Notes under the pieces: generated by a model
Database searches by the model: none
What the model was told of the DNA's origin: nothing
What the model saw: the letters and a program-made list of their open reading frames with translations, nothing else
Shown here: positions 8,146 through 16,034 of the stretch, piece by piece
Numbering within the stretch: position 1 is the stretch's first letter
Layout of the letters: each line of letters starts with the position of its first letter
Assembly: GCA_012523545.1 (NCBI GenBank)
Contig: JAAYIH010000055.1
Span: forward strand, 1-36,899
Source of the DNA: Bacillota bacterium
Lineage (GTDB): Bacteria; Bacillota; Proteinivoracia; UBA4975
Length of the DNA stretch: 36,899 bases
Reading direction: 5' to 3'
Program-made: the position numbers and the translations under genes

Positions 8146-9180
8146 GTGAAGAAGTACCTGGCCCTGTTGCTGGCCCTGGCCATGATCCTGGCGGCGGTGC
8201 CGGCTGCTGCGGCTGCCCAGCAGGGAAGTTCCGAGGAAGAAACAGTGCAAGTGGTGGTTACTGTAGTAGAGGACGAGACGGAAAGCGACCAGGAAGAGGC
8301 CGCCGAAAACGAAACTGAAGAGCCGGCGGACGCTGAAGAAGAAGCCGCCGAAACTGAAGAGGAAGGCGAAGATGCAGGTCCCGGCGCAGAGGACGAGGAT
8401 GCCGATGAGGACCAGGACGCCGACGCTGATGAAGACGAAGACGAAGATGAAGACGAGGATGAAGATGAAGATGAGGCGGGCACCGACCCCGGCCTGCTTC
8501 CCGATTCACCCTTCTACTTTTTCAAGCGTCTGCTGGAGAACATAAAGGTCTGGCTCACCTTCAACCAAGAGCGCAAAACCGAACTGCTGGCCGAGCTGGT
8601 GGAGAAGAGGGCTGCAGAACTAAAGGCTCTGGAAGAAAAATATGCCGACAAAGAGCTGAGCAAAAGGCAGCAGCGCATTTTGCAGCGGGCCATTGCCAAT
8701 CTGGAAGAAACGGCCGAAGGCCTGTTTGACCGCATGCTGGAAGACGTGGAGCCGGAAGAACTGGAAGGGCTGGAGCTCACCGACGAGGCTGTGGCGCGTC
8801 TGGAATTGGCCCTGAAAAACATGGGCCGGGCCCTGGCCGGGGTGGAAAGATGTGCGGAATACCAACTCGAGGACTCTGAGGATGAAGACAGCCCTGTGCA
8901 CCACAAGCTGGATAAATACACCGAGCGCATCCGCCACCTGGAACAAATCCGCGACCGCAATCCCGAAGCGGCCCGGGATGGCCTCAACCGGGCCATAGAA
9001 AACGCCCGCCGCCAGCAGCGGCGCTGGGCCGTAAAACACGGTCTGTCCCTGGAGGACTTTGACGACGACGCCGAAGATGAGCCGGCAGATGAAGACGAAG
9101 GCAATCCCGGCAAGGGCAATAAAGGCAACACCGGCAAGGGCCAGCTCAAGGAGAAGAAAAACAAAGGCAAAGACAAGTAA
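8146..9180 (+). CDS. Secreted acidic protein with DUF5667-like domain
   Basis: The 344-residue product starts with a signal peptide (KK then a hydrophobic core, probable cleavage after AAAAA near residue 23). Residues about 28-110 are almost only Asp, Glu and Ala, including an uninterrupted E/D run near 95-110. Then comes a DUF5667-like helical region, recognised by DPGLLPDSPFYFFKRLLE and the helix after it (about 113-210), and a coiled, charged region. The C-terminal tail is Gly/Lys/Asn-rich and strongly basic. A polyacidic front and a polybasic end on one secreted protein suggest an extracytoplasmic, possibly metal- or wall-binding role; this is inference, as DUF5667 has no known function. 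GTG at 8146 is set by AAAGGAGG at 8130. A strong terminator follows. Confidence 0.8.
   Translation: MKKYLALLLALAMILAAVPAAAAAQQGSSEEETVQVVVTVVEDETESDQEEAAENETEEPADAEEEAAETEEEGEDAGPGAEDEDADEDQDADADEDEDEDEDEDEDEDEAGTDPGLLPDSPFYFFKRLLENIKVWLTFNQERKTELLAELVEKRAAELKALEEKYADKELSKRQQRILQRAIANLEETAEGLFDRMLEDVEPEELEGLELTDEAVARLELALKNMGRALAGVERCAEYQLEDSEDEDSPVHHKLDKYTERIRHLEQIRDRNPEAARDGLNRAIENARRQQRRWAVKHGLSLEDFDDDAEDEPADEDEGNPGKGNKGNTGKGQLKEKKNKGKDK
8424..8475 (+). repeat. GAX-codon (Asp/Glu) low-complexity tract
   Basis: Consecutive GAA, GAC, GAT and GAG codons form an imperfect 3- and 6-base repeat inside the acidic protein gene. It encodes an alternating Glu/Asp run. Such tracts can change length by slippage in frame without breaking the protein. 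Confidence 0.7.
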
Positions 9181-9181
9181 T

Positions 9182-9195
9182 GCAAAAGATTTTGC
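9182..9195. promoter_or_regulatory. Palindrome GCAAAA-GA-TTTTGC, candidate upstream activator site
   Basis: A perfect 6+6 inverted repeat with a 2-base centre begins two bases after the stop codon of the acidic protein gene. It lies about 75 bp upstream of the -24/-12 element in front of ord. Sigma-54 activators bind palindromes at such distances. Only one copy is visible, so assignment is weak. Confidence 0.3.
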
Positions 9196-9198
9196 GTA

Positions 9199-9233
9199 TC
9201 CTGGCGCCAAGTTTCTGGCGCCAGGATTTTTTT
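9199..9233 (+). terminator. Strong rho-independent terminator
   Basis: TCCTGGCGCCA (9199-9209) and TGGCGCCAGGA (9216-9226) form a perfect 11-bp stem with a 6-base loop, followed by seven T. It isolates the ornithine operon from the acidic-protein gene upstream. Confidence 0.92.
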
Positions 9234-9268
9234 ACGTCCCCGCGCCCTTGTCCGCGCCAATCTCAGCC

Positions 9269-9284
9269 GGGCATGATTTTTGCA
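9269..9284 (+). promoter_or_regulatory. Sigma-54 (-24/-12) promoter of the ornithine operon
   Basis: The sequence GGGCATGATTTTTGCA has GG at 9270-9271 and GC at 9282-9283, exactly ten bases apart. It agrees with the consensus TGGCACG-N4-TTGCA at all but two defined positions. Transcription would begin near 9295, about 40 bases before the ord start codon. An activator of the required class is encoded at 3449-5089. Confidence 0.72.
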
Positions 9285-9334
9285 ATAGAGCAAGGGGAAC
9301 CCTAAGTATAATACTGGCAAAAGGAGTGTTGGTT

Positions 9335-10384
9335 GTGACGGTACGCGTCATCCATTGGGGCCTCGGCGCCATGGGCGGCGGCATGGTCAAGCTGCTGGAC
9401 GCCAAAGCGGGCGCCGCAAGCGTCGCCGCCATCGATGCCGATCCCGGCAAGCAGGGCAAGACCCTGGCCGAACTCTTTGGCGTCAGAAGCCGGGCGCAGG
9501 TGACCGCCGATCCCGCCCAGGCCCTGGCTGCCGAGGCCGATGTGGTGCTCATCGCTACGGGGTCCTTTACCCGGGAGGTTTTTCCCCAAATCGTCCAGGC
9601 CGTGGAAGCCGGCAAAAACGTCATTTGCATCGCCGAAGAAATGGCCTTTCCCCACCAGCAACAGCCGGAGCTGGCCGCCCAAATCCACAAGCTGGCGGTG
9701 GAAAACAAGGTCACCGTCCTGGGCACCGGCATCAACCCCGGTTTTGTGCTGGACCTGCTCATCGTCGCCCTCACCGGCGTCTGTTATTCCGTCAGGGAAA
9801 TAAGGGCCTCCCGCATCAACGACCTTTCGCCCTTCGGGCCCACCGTCATGAAGACCCAGGGCGTCGGCACCACCCCCGAAGAGTTTGCCGCCGGAGTCGA
9901 GGCCGGCACCATCGTCGGCCACGTCGGTTTTCCCGAGTCCATTGCCATGATTGCCGCCGCCCTGGGCTGGGAGCTGGACGAAATCCGCCAGACCAAGGAA
10001 CCCATCATCGCCAAAAAATACAGGGAAACTCCCCATGTCCAGGTCCAGCCCGGCATGGTGGCGGGCTGCCGCCACATTGCATACGGCATCAAGGACGGCG
10101 AGACTGTCATCACCCTCATTCATCCCCAGCAGGTCCGTCCCGAGGTCGAGGGGGTGGAGACCGGAGACTTCATTGAAATTTACGGCGAGCCCGACATCAG
10201 GCTGGCCATTCGGCCAGAAATTCCCGGCGGCATCGGCACCATCGCCCTGGCGGTTAACTCAATTCCCAATGTCATCGCCAGCAGCCCCGGCCTCAAGAAC
10301 ATGACCCAGCTGCCGGTGCCATCCGCCCTCATGGCCGACATCCGTACGCTGATGGAGAAGAGGAGGGATTACTTTGGCCAATAA
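9335..10384 (+). CDS. ord: 2,4-diaminopentanoate dehydrogenase
   Basis: The 349-residue protein is Ord, which oxidatively deaminates (2R,4S)-2,4-diaminopentanoate to 2-amino-4-oxopentanoate with NAD(P). A DapB-like Rossmann motif GLGAMGGG lies at about residues 9-16. AAEADVVLIATGS follows, then GTGINPGFVLDLL near 130 and a DapB-type C-terminal fold. Size and neighbours (ortAB, oraSE, orr) fit the known anaerobic ornithine gene cluster. GTG at 9335 is chosen because AAAGGAG ends 8 bases upstream; the TTG and GTG just before are too close to it, and the long upstream frame runs through the terminator. It is the first gene of the operon, behind the -24/-12 promoter, and overlaps ortA by 11 bases. 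Confidence 0.93.
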   Translation: MTVRVIHWGLGAMGGGMVKLLDAKAGAASVAAIDADPGKQGKTLAELFGVRSRAQVTADPAQALAAEADVVLIATGSFTREVFPQIVQAVEAGKNVICIAEEMAFPHQQQPELAAQIHKLAVENKVTVLGTGINPGFVLDLLIVALTGVCYSVREIRASRINDLSPFGPTVMKTQGVGTTPEEFAAGVEAGTIVGHVGFPESIAMIAAALGWELDEIRQTKEPIIAKKYRETPHVQVQPGMVAGCRHIAYGIKDGETVITLIHPQQVRPEVEGVETGDFIEIYGEPDIRLAIRPEIPGGIGTIALAVNSIPNVIASSPGLKNMTQLPVPSALMADIRTLMEKRRDYFGQ

Positions 10385-10688
10385 TCCAGTGGCGCCGGGA
10401 ACCTGGGTGCAGATACGGATACAAATTCTGCCCCCCGGCCAACGCGCCCCTCAGGTGCCTCCCGACACCGCCCAAGTGCCCCTCATCATGCTGGCCAAGG
10501 GGTTCCTGGTCGGCGAGGCTGAAATAGGCGACACCGTCCGGATTAAAACCCTCAGCGGCCGCATCCTGGAAGGAGAACTGGTGCAGGTCCTGCCCCGGTA
10601 CAGCCACGACTTCGGCCAGGCCGTGCCCGAGCTCCTGAGCATCGGCCCCCGGGTGCGGGCCCTGCTGGAAGGAGGAAAAGAGCAGTGA
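10374..10688 (+). CDS. ortA: 2-amino-4-oxopentanoate thiolase, small subunit
   Basis: The 104-residue product matches OrtA, the small subunit of the PLP-dependent thiolase that splits 2-amino-4-oxopentanoate with CoA into alanine and acetyl-CoA. It has the expected small size, the pattern VQIRIQILPPGQRAPQVPPDT, then VPLIMLAKGFLVGEAEIGD and TLSGRILEGELVQV, and sits directly before ortB. The start is TTG at 10374, placed by AGGAGGGA at 10361-10368. The gene overlaps the end of ord by 11 bases and the start of ortB by 4 (GTGA), consistent with coupled translation of the two subunits. Confidence 0.92.
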   Translation: MANNPVAPGTWVQIRIQILPPGQRAPQVPPDTAQVPLIMLAKGFLVGEAEIGDTVRIKTLSGRILEGELVQVLPRYSHDFGQAVPELLSIGPRVRALLEGGKEQ

Positions 10689-12088
10689 AGGACAACAGCT
10701 ACCAGGCGGTAATGGCTCGCAGCAACGACATCATGAAGCAGGCGGTGGGCATCGACTACACCCGCTTTGTCCGCGGCCGCCTGGCCTTTGATTACCAGGC
10801 CATGATGACGGAGGCGGGCTACAGCCTGGACGAAGTGGCTGCCATCCAGCAGGAGACCGGCGTCGGCAACACGCCCCTCTACGAATTGCGCAACATAACC
10901 AGGCTGGTGCGCCTCACCGCCCCCAAGGGCAAGGGCGCCCGCATATTCCTCAAGGACGAAGCCGCCAACCCCTCCGGCAGCTTTAAAGCCCGCCGCGCCG
11001 CCCTTTCGGTTTACCACGCCGCCAAACACGGCTACAAAGGAGTAGTGGCCGCTACCAGCGGAAATTACGGCGCCGCCGTAGCCTCCCAGGCCGCCGCCCG
11101 CGGGCTCAAATGCATAGTCATCCAGGAGGCCTTTGACAGCCGCGGCGTCTACCAGCCTGAAATTGCCGAAAAGGGCCGGGCCTGCGAAGCTTACGGCGCC
11201 GAAGTTCTGCAGCTTTCGGTGGGCCCGGAACTTTTCTACGTCTTTCTGCGCACCCTGGAGGAGACGGGCTTCTTCAACGCTTCGCTGTACACTCCCTTCG
11301 CCATCGCCGGGGTGGAAACCCTGGGTTGGGAAATCGCCCGGCAAATGCGGGAAAAATACCAGGTCGAGCCCGACGTGGTGGTGGTCACCCATGCCGGCGG
11401 CGGTAACCTCACCGGCACAGCCCGGGGCCTGCGCAAGGCCGGATGCCGCGCCCGGGTGGTGGCAGCCAGCGTCGACCTCAGGGGACTGCACATGGCCAGC
11501 GATGCCGACTTCAACCGCAAGTCCTTTACCACCGGGCACACCGGCTTTGGCGTGCCCTTTGCCACCTGGCCCGACCGGGCCGACGTGCCCCGCAATGCCG
11601 CCCGTCCCCTGCGCTACATGGACCGCTACGTCACCGTCACCCAGGGAGAGGCCTTCTACGTCACCGAGCTCCTGGCTCAGCTGGAAGGCCTGGAACGGGG
11701 TCCGGCAGGCAACATCTCCCTGGCCGCCGCCATGGCCCTGGCCCGGGAGATGGACCGGGACCAGGTCGTGGTGGTGCAGGAAACCGAATACACCGGCGCC
11801 GGCAAGCATGTCACAGCCCAGCTCAGCTTTGCCCGGCAAAACGGCATTGAGGTCAGGGCCGGCGACCCCGCCGACAGCGTACCCGGCCGGTCCATAATCC
11901 TGCCCGAGCATCCCGGCCTGATCCGGGCAGTGGACATTGATCTCGACGGCCTGCGGCGTTCGTATATCAAAAACGCTCTGGCCCAGCTGGACGGGGCGGA
12001 GCTGACGGCGGCGGACATCAGCTTCCTGGCCGAAGACTGCCGTTGCACGCCCGAATTTGTCCAAGCAATTGCCCGCGAGGTGAAATAA
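10685..12088 (+). CDS. ortB: 2-amino-4-oxopentanoate thiolase, large PLP subunit
   Basis: The 467-residue protein has the fold-type II PLP-enzyme pattern of threonine synthase relatives. The PLP lysine is probably Lys101 in NPSGSFKARRAA. SGNYGAAVA follows as the substrate/PLP phosphate loop near 128, and a glycine-rich THAGGGNLTG near 240. It is the catalytic subunit of OrtAB, the thiolase that makes alanine and acetyl-CoA from 2-amino-4-oxopentanoate. Acetyl-CoA can then yield ATP through phosphotransacetylase and acetate kinase (not in this window). A GTG start overlaps the ortA stop; the TAATG end overlaps oraS by one base. Confidence 0.93.
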   Translation: MKDNSYQAVMARSNDIMKQAVGIDYTRFVRGRLAFDYQAMMTEAGYSLDEVAAIQQETGVGNTPLYELRNITRLVRLTAPKGKGARIFLKDEAANPSGSFKARRAALSVYHAAKHGYKGVVAATSGNYGAAVASQAAARGLKCIVIQEAFDSRGVYQPEIAEKGRACEAYGAEVLQLSVGPELFYVFLRTLEETGFFNASLYTPFAIAGVETLGWEIARQMREKYQVEPDVVVVTHAGGGNLTGTARGLRKAGCRARVVAASVDLRGLHMASDADFNRKSFTTGHTGFGVPFATWPDRADVPRNAARPLRYMDRYVTVTQGEAFYVTELLAQLEGLERGPAGNISLAAAMALAREMDRDQVVVVQETEYTGAGKHVTAQLSFARQNGIEVRAGDPADSVPGRSIILPEHPGLIRAVDIDLDGLRRSYIKNALAQLDGAELTAADISFLAEDCRCTPEFVQAIAREVK

Positions 12089-12456
12089 TGGAACGCAAAG
12101 ACGATTTTCAACAGCGGCGCCGGCATTTGGCCGGTCTCAGCGATGAAGAGTTGCACCAAAGGTTTTGGGAACTGCTGGACCAGGTGGTGGAACCCCTGGC
12201 CGAGCTGGCCCGCACCCACACATCCCCCGCCATCGAGCGTTCGGTGCTGTTGCGCATGGGCTTCAGCAGCCTGGAGGCCAAGGCCCTGGTGGAAAAATGC
12301 CAGGAACAGGGGCTGTTGGGTAAAGGGGCCGGGCACGTGGTACTCAAGGCTGCAGAAATTTCCGGCCGGCCCTATCGCGAAGCGGGCCTGGCCCTGATCA
12401 GGGGCGAGCTCTGGCCTCAGGTCACCGCAGAGTTCGCCAGGGGAGGTGGCAGGTAA
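12088..12456 (+). CDS. oraS: D-ornithine 4,5-aminomutase, small subunit
   Basis: The 122-residue product is the small subunit of adenosylcobalamin- and PLP-dependent D-ornithine 4,5-aminomutase. It has the family's length and pattern (DDFQQRRRHLAGLSDEEL at the start, RSVLLRMGFSSLEAKALV in the middle, GHVVLKAA towards the end). In the known enzyme OraS pairs with OraE to shift the amino group of D-ornithine from C5 to C4. Start and stop overlap by a single base with ortB and oraE (TAATG at both junctions), as expected for subunits made in fixed ratio. Confidence 0.92.
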   Translation: MERKDDFQQRRRHLAGLSDEELHQRFWELLDQVVEPLAELARTHTSPAIERSVLLRMGFSSLEAKALVEKCQEQGLLGKGAGHVVLKAAEISGRPYREAGLALIRGELWPQVTAEFARGGGR

Positions 12457-14642
12457 TGGCCCTGAAAATCCATGAGAAAATTGACATCGAGGAAATTCTG
12501 CGGGACCTGGAGCACTACCGGCCCCGCCGCAAGGGCTGGACCTGGCGCAAACCCCTGCCCCCGGGTACCCAAATCGGGCCCTTCCAGTACCGGCAGGCTT
12601 CGGAAAACCTCAAGAACAGCATCTCCCTGCCCGCTGCCAAGTACTTTGGCGGCATCGACCCCCAGCCCGAATGCGTCATCACCACCGAAATTGCTTCAGG
12701 CCGCTTTGAAGACGACATCCGCCGCATGCGCATGGCCGCCTGGCACGGCGCCGACCACATCATGGTCATCCGCACCGCCGGCCAGAGTCACTATGACGGG
12801 CTCATCGAAGGCACGCCCGAGGGCATCGGCGGCGTGCCCATTTCCCGCAAACAGATCCGGGCCACCCGCAAGGCCCTGGACCTCATTGAAGACGAAGTGG
12901 GCCGCCCCATCAATTTTCATTCCTACGTCAGCGGCGTCGCCGGCCCCGACATCGCGGTGCTCTTTGCCGAAGAGGGCGTCAACGGCGCCCACCAGGACCC
13001 CCAGTACAACGTGCTCTACCGCAATGTCAACATGGTGCGCTCCTTTGTCGACGCCGCCGAGGCCAAGAAGATCATGGCCAGCGTCGACATGCTGCAAATC
13101 GACGGCGCCCACAACGCCAACGCCACCGCCCGGGAAGCGTGGAAGGTCATGCCCGAGCTCATGGTGCAGCACGGCATCAACTGCGCCTTCTCGCTGAAAG
13201 CGGGCATGAAGCGTGAGCTCATCAGCCTGTCCACCGTGCCCCCCACCGCGGCGCCGGCGCCGGAGGTGTACATCGACCTCCCCTATGCTGTGGCCCTGCG
13301 GGAGCTCTTTGCCGGCTTCAGGATGCGGGCCCAGATGAACACCAAGTACATGGAGGCCGACCCCCGGGAGGTAACCGTCAACCACACCATGAACCTCCTC
13401 ATTTCCCGCCTGACCAGCGTCGACATTCAGAGCACCATCACCCCCGACGAGGGCCGCAATGTCCCCTGGCACTACAACAACATCGCCGCCGTAAATACTG
13501 CCAAGCAGATGCTCATCGGCCTGGACGGCATCAAGGACATGGTGGAACTGAAAAAGGACGGCATTCTGCGGGAGAAGGTGCGGGAACTCAAGGAACGGGC
13601 AGTGCTCTTCCTGGAAGAGATCATCGCCGTGGGCGGCTATTTCCGGGCCGTGGAGCAGGGCTTCTTCGTCGACTCGGGTTACTATCCCCAGCGCAACGGC
13701 GACGGCATTGTGCGCCGCGTCGACGGCGGCGTCGCCGCTGATACTGTGGTGCCCCGGGACGATGACTACCTGGCCCCGGTCTGCCATCACTACGGTTACA
13801 ACAACCTGCCCCCGGGCCTGGCTCAACCCTGCGCCCTCATCGACGGGTGCACGCTGTGCAATCCCGACAAAATCGCCTACATCGACGAGCTGGACGAAGA
13901 GGACAACGTCGGCAAGCGCCTGGAAGCTACAGCCGAGCACCGCCAAAAGGGCCTGCTCCGGCCCGAGGTGGAATGGTATGCCGACGGCATCGTCAGCATC
14001 AACCTGTTCTTTCCCGCCGACGCCCGGACGGCGGAATACGCCGCCCTGGCCCTGGCCGAGAAGATGGGCATCAAAGATGCCGAGGTCATCAACCGCCTGC
14101 CCCTGCATCCCGCTGAAGGCACCTTCCTGGAGCTCAAGGGCAGGGTAGAAATCGACATCGATCCTGCAACCCTGCACATTCCCGAAGAAAAGCCCTTGCT
14201 GTCGGAAGAGGAAATCCGCCGGGCCGTCAAAGAAAACCCCATGACCGTCGTGGCCGCCACGGTGGGCGAGGACGAGCATTCGGTGGGCATGCGGGAAATC
14301 ATCGACATCAAGCACGGCGGCATCGAAGGCTACGGCATCAAGTGCCACTACCTGGGCACCTCAGTCCCGGTGGAAAAGGTGGTGGACGCCGCCATTGAAA
14401 CCGCCGCCGACGCCATCCTCATCAGCACCATTATCACCCACGCCGACATCCACCGCATCAACATGCGCAAGCTCAACGACCTCTGCGTTGAAAAGGGCAT
14501 TCGCGACAAGATCCTGCTGGTGGCCGGGGGGACCCAGGTCACCAACGACATCGCCGTGGAAGAGGGCATGGACGCCGGCTTTGGCCGCGGCACCAAGGGC
14601 CACGCCGTGGCCAGCTTCCTGGTGGAAAACCGGCGGCGCTGA
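12456..14642 (+). CDS. oraE: D-ornithine 4,5-aminomutase, large B12/PLP subunit
   Basis: The 728-residue protein is OraE, the catalytic subunit of the mutase that turns D-ornithine into (2R,4S)-2,4-diaminopentanoate. The first 550 residues or so form the barrel part (from residue 28, with FGGIDPQPECVITTEIASG near 65). The C-terminal B12-binding domain carries the base-off motif DEHSVG at 606-611, so His608 is the expected cobalt ligand. Lys619, eleven residues on in EIIDIKHGGIEGYG, is the expected PLP lysine; as I recall, the C. sticklandii enzyme uses His618 and Lys629, the same spacing. The cobalamin fold ends with LLVAGGTQVTND and GFGRGTKG. All key residues are intact, so the enzyme should be active if the cell makes or imports cobalamin. 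Confidence 0.95.
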   Translation: MALKIHEKIDIEEILRDLEHYRPRRKGWTWRKPLPPGTQIGPFQYRQASENLKNSISLPAAKYFGGIDPQPECVITTEIASGRFEDDIRRMRMAAWHGADHIMVIRTAGQSHYDGLIEGTPEGIGGVPISRKQIRATRKALDLIEDEVGRPINFHSYVSGVAGPDIAVLFAEEGVNGAHQDPQYNVLYRNVNMVRSFVDAAEAKKIMASVDMLQIDGAHNANATAREAWKVMPELMVQHGINCAFSLKAGMKRELISLSTVPPTAAPAPEVYIDLPYAVALRELFAGFRMRAQMNTKYMEADPREVTVNHTMNLLISRLTSVDIQSTITPDEGRNVPWHYNNIAAVNTAKQMLIGLDGIKDMVELKKDGILREKVRELKERAVLFLEEIIAVGGYFRAVEQGFFVDSGYYPQRNGDGIVRRVDGGVAADTVVPRDDDYLAPVCHHYGYNNLPPGLAQPCALIDGCTLCNPDKIAYIDELDEEDNVGKRLEATAEHRQKGLLRPEVEWYADGIVSINLFFPADARTAEYAALALAEKMGIKDAEVINRLPLHPAEGTFLELKGRVEIDIDPATLHIPEEKPLLSEEEIRRAVKENPMTVVAATVGEDEHSVGMREIIDIKHGGIEGYGIKCHYLGTSVPVEKVVDAAIETAADAILISTIITHADIHRINMRKLNDLCVEKGIRDKILLVAGGTQVTNDIAVEEGMDAGFGRGTKGHAVASFLVENRRR

Positions 14643-14654
14643 GAGGTGGGGTCA

Positions 14655-16034
14655 GTGAAACTGGAGATAATAGTGGCGGAAATCGGCAGCACCACCACCG
14701 TGGTCAGCGGCTTTACCGGCCTGGACTCCTCACCCCGCCTGGCCGGCCAGGGCCAGGGTCCCACAACTGTGGAAGAAGGGGACGTGCGCCGGGGCCTCAA
14801 CCTGGCCCTGGCCGATCTCCGGGACAAACTGGGCGCCGCTGACCTGGACTGGGACCACATCTGCGCCTGCAGCAGCGCCGCCGGCGGCTTGAAAATGACG
14901 GTTCACGGCCTGGTTTACGACATGACGGTGCGGGCGGCCCGGGAAGCTGCCCTGGGGGCCGGGGCGGTGCTGCGCCATCTCACCGCCGGTCCCATTGCCG
15001 ATTCCGACCTGGAGAAAATCGCCGCCATCCGCCCCAACATCATCCTCCTGGCCGGGGGCGTGGACTACGGCGAGCGCGGCATCGTCCTGGAAAATGCCGA
15101 GAAACTGGCCAGCCTCGACCTGCCCGTCCCCCTGATTTACGCCGGCAATGTCGCCGTTCAGGAGGAAGTGCGGCGCATATTTCGGCCCACCCGCTACCGG
15201 CTCATCGTGGTGGAGAACGTCTATCCGCGCATCGACGAGCTCAACATCGAGCCCACCCGCCGCGCAATCCAGGCCGCCTTTGAAGAACACATCGTCGACG
15301 CCCCCGGCATGGGCAAGATCCGGGAGCTGGTGGACGGGCCCATCCAGCCGGTGCCCGGCGCGGTGCTCAACGCCGCCGTTGCCCTGTACCAGCGCCTGGG
15401 CGACCTCATGGTCTTCGACGTCGGCGGCGCCACCACCGACCTGCATTCCGTCACTCCCGGTTCCGACGAAGTCAATGCCATTTTGCTCAATCCCGAGCCC
15501 CTGGCCAAGCGCACGGTGGAAGGGGATTTGGGCGTTTACCGCAATGCCGGCAACCTCATCGCCCTCATCGGCCGGGAGGAACTGGCCGCCCGCCTGGGCA
15601 CGCCCGAACCGGAAAGGCACGTCGTCCCCATCCCCGCCGCTGAGCCGGAAATAGCCCTGGCCCGGGAACTGGCCCGGGCGGCGGTCAGGACCGCCCTGGA
15701 GCGCCATGCCGGCCGCATCAAACACGTGTACGGCCCCGGCGGCAGAATCAAAATGGCCCGGGGCAAGGACCTGACCCGGGTGCGCTGGATCATCGGCACC
15801 GGCGGCGCCCTGACCCGCCTGCCCCGGCCCGAAGAGATTCTGGTCGGGGTGCGGGGCCATCCCGATCCCGCATTTCTTGGGCCGCCGGCCGAGGCCAGGA
15901 TAGTCATCGACCGGCATTACATCATGGCCGCTGCAGGGGTTTTGGCCCACAGCCATCCCCGGGCGGCGGTAGAGCTGATGCTCAATTCCGCAGGAATACA
16001 GGGGGAGAGCCATGCAACCCAAACTCAGCATTGA
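14655..16034 (+). CDS. GlmL/MutL-like ATPase of the ornithine operon (putative mutase reactivase)
   Basis: The 459-residue protein resembles GlmL/MutL proteins, ASKHA-fold ATPases found beside B12-dependent mutases. The phosphate-1 loop is EIGSTTTVVSGF at the N terminus, ILLAGGVDYGE lies near 125, and the phosphate-2 loop VFDVGGATTDLHSV near 255. The usual proposal, from other B12 mutases, is a chaperone that exchanges damaged cobalamin; that role for ornithine mutase is not proved. GTG at 14655 is preferred to the GTG at 14646, because AGGTGG at 14644-14649 lies 5 bases before the former and overlaps the latter. It starts 12 bases after oraE and overlaps orr by 23 bases. Confidence 0.88.
   Translation: MKLEIIVAEIGSTTTVVSGFTGLDSSPRLAGQGQGPTTVEEGDVRRGLNLALADLRDKLGAADLDWDHICACSSAAGGLKMTVHGLVYDMTVRAAREAALGAGAVLRHLTAGPIADSDLEKIAAIRPNIILLAGGVDYGERGIVLENAEKLASLDLPVPLIYAGNVAVQEEVRRIFRPTRYRLIVVENVYPRIDELNIEPTRRAIQAAFEEHIVDAPGMGKIRELVDGPIQPVPGAVLNAAVALYQRLGDLMVFDVGGATTDLHSVTPGSDEVNAILLNPEPLAKRTVEGDLGVYRNAGNLIALIGREELAARLGTPEPERHVVPIPAAEPEIALARELARAAVRTALERHAGRIKHVYGPGGRIKMARGKDLTRVRWIIGTGGALTRLPRPEEILVGVRGHPDPAFLGPPAEARIVIDRHYIMAAAGVLAHSHPRAAVELMLNSAGIQGESHATQTQH

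Noticed and set aside
8424-8475. Short tandem repeats as a CRISPR-like array
   Set aside because: The repeats are codon-sized and in frame with the acidic protein; there are no spacers.
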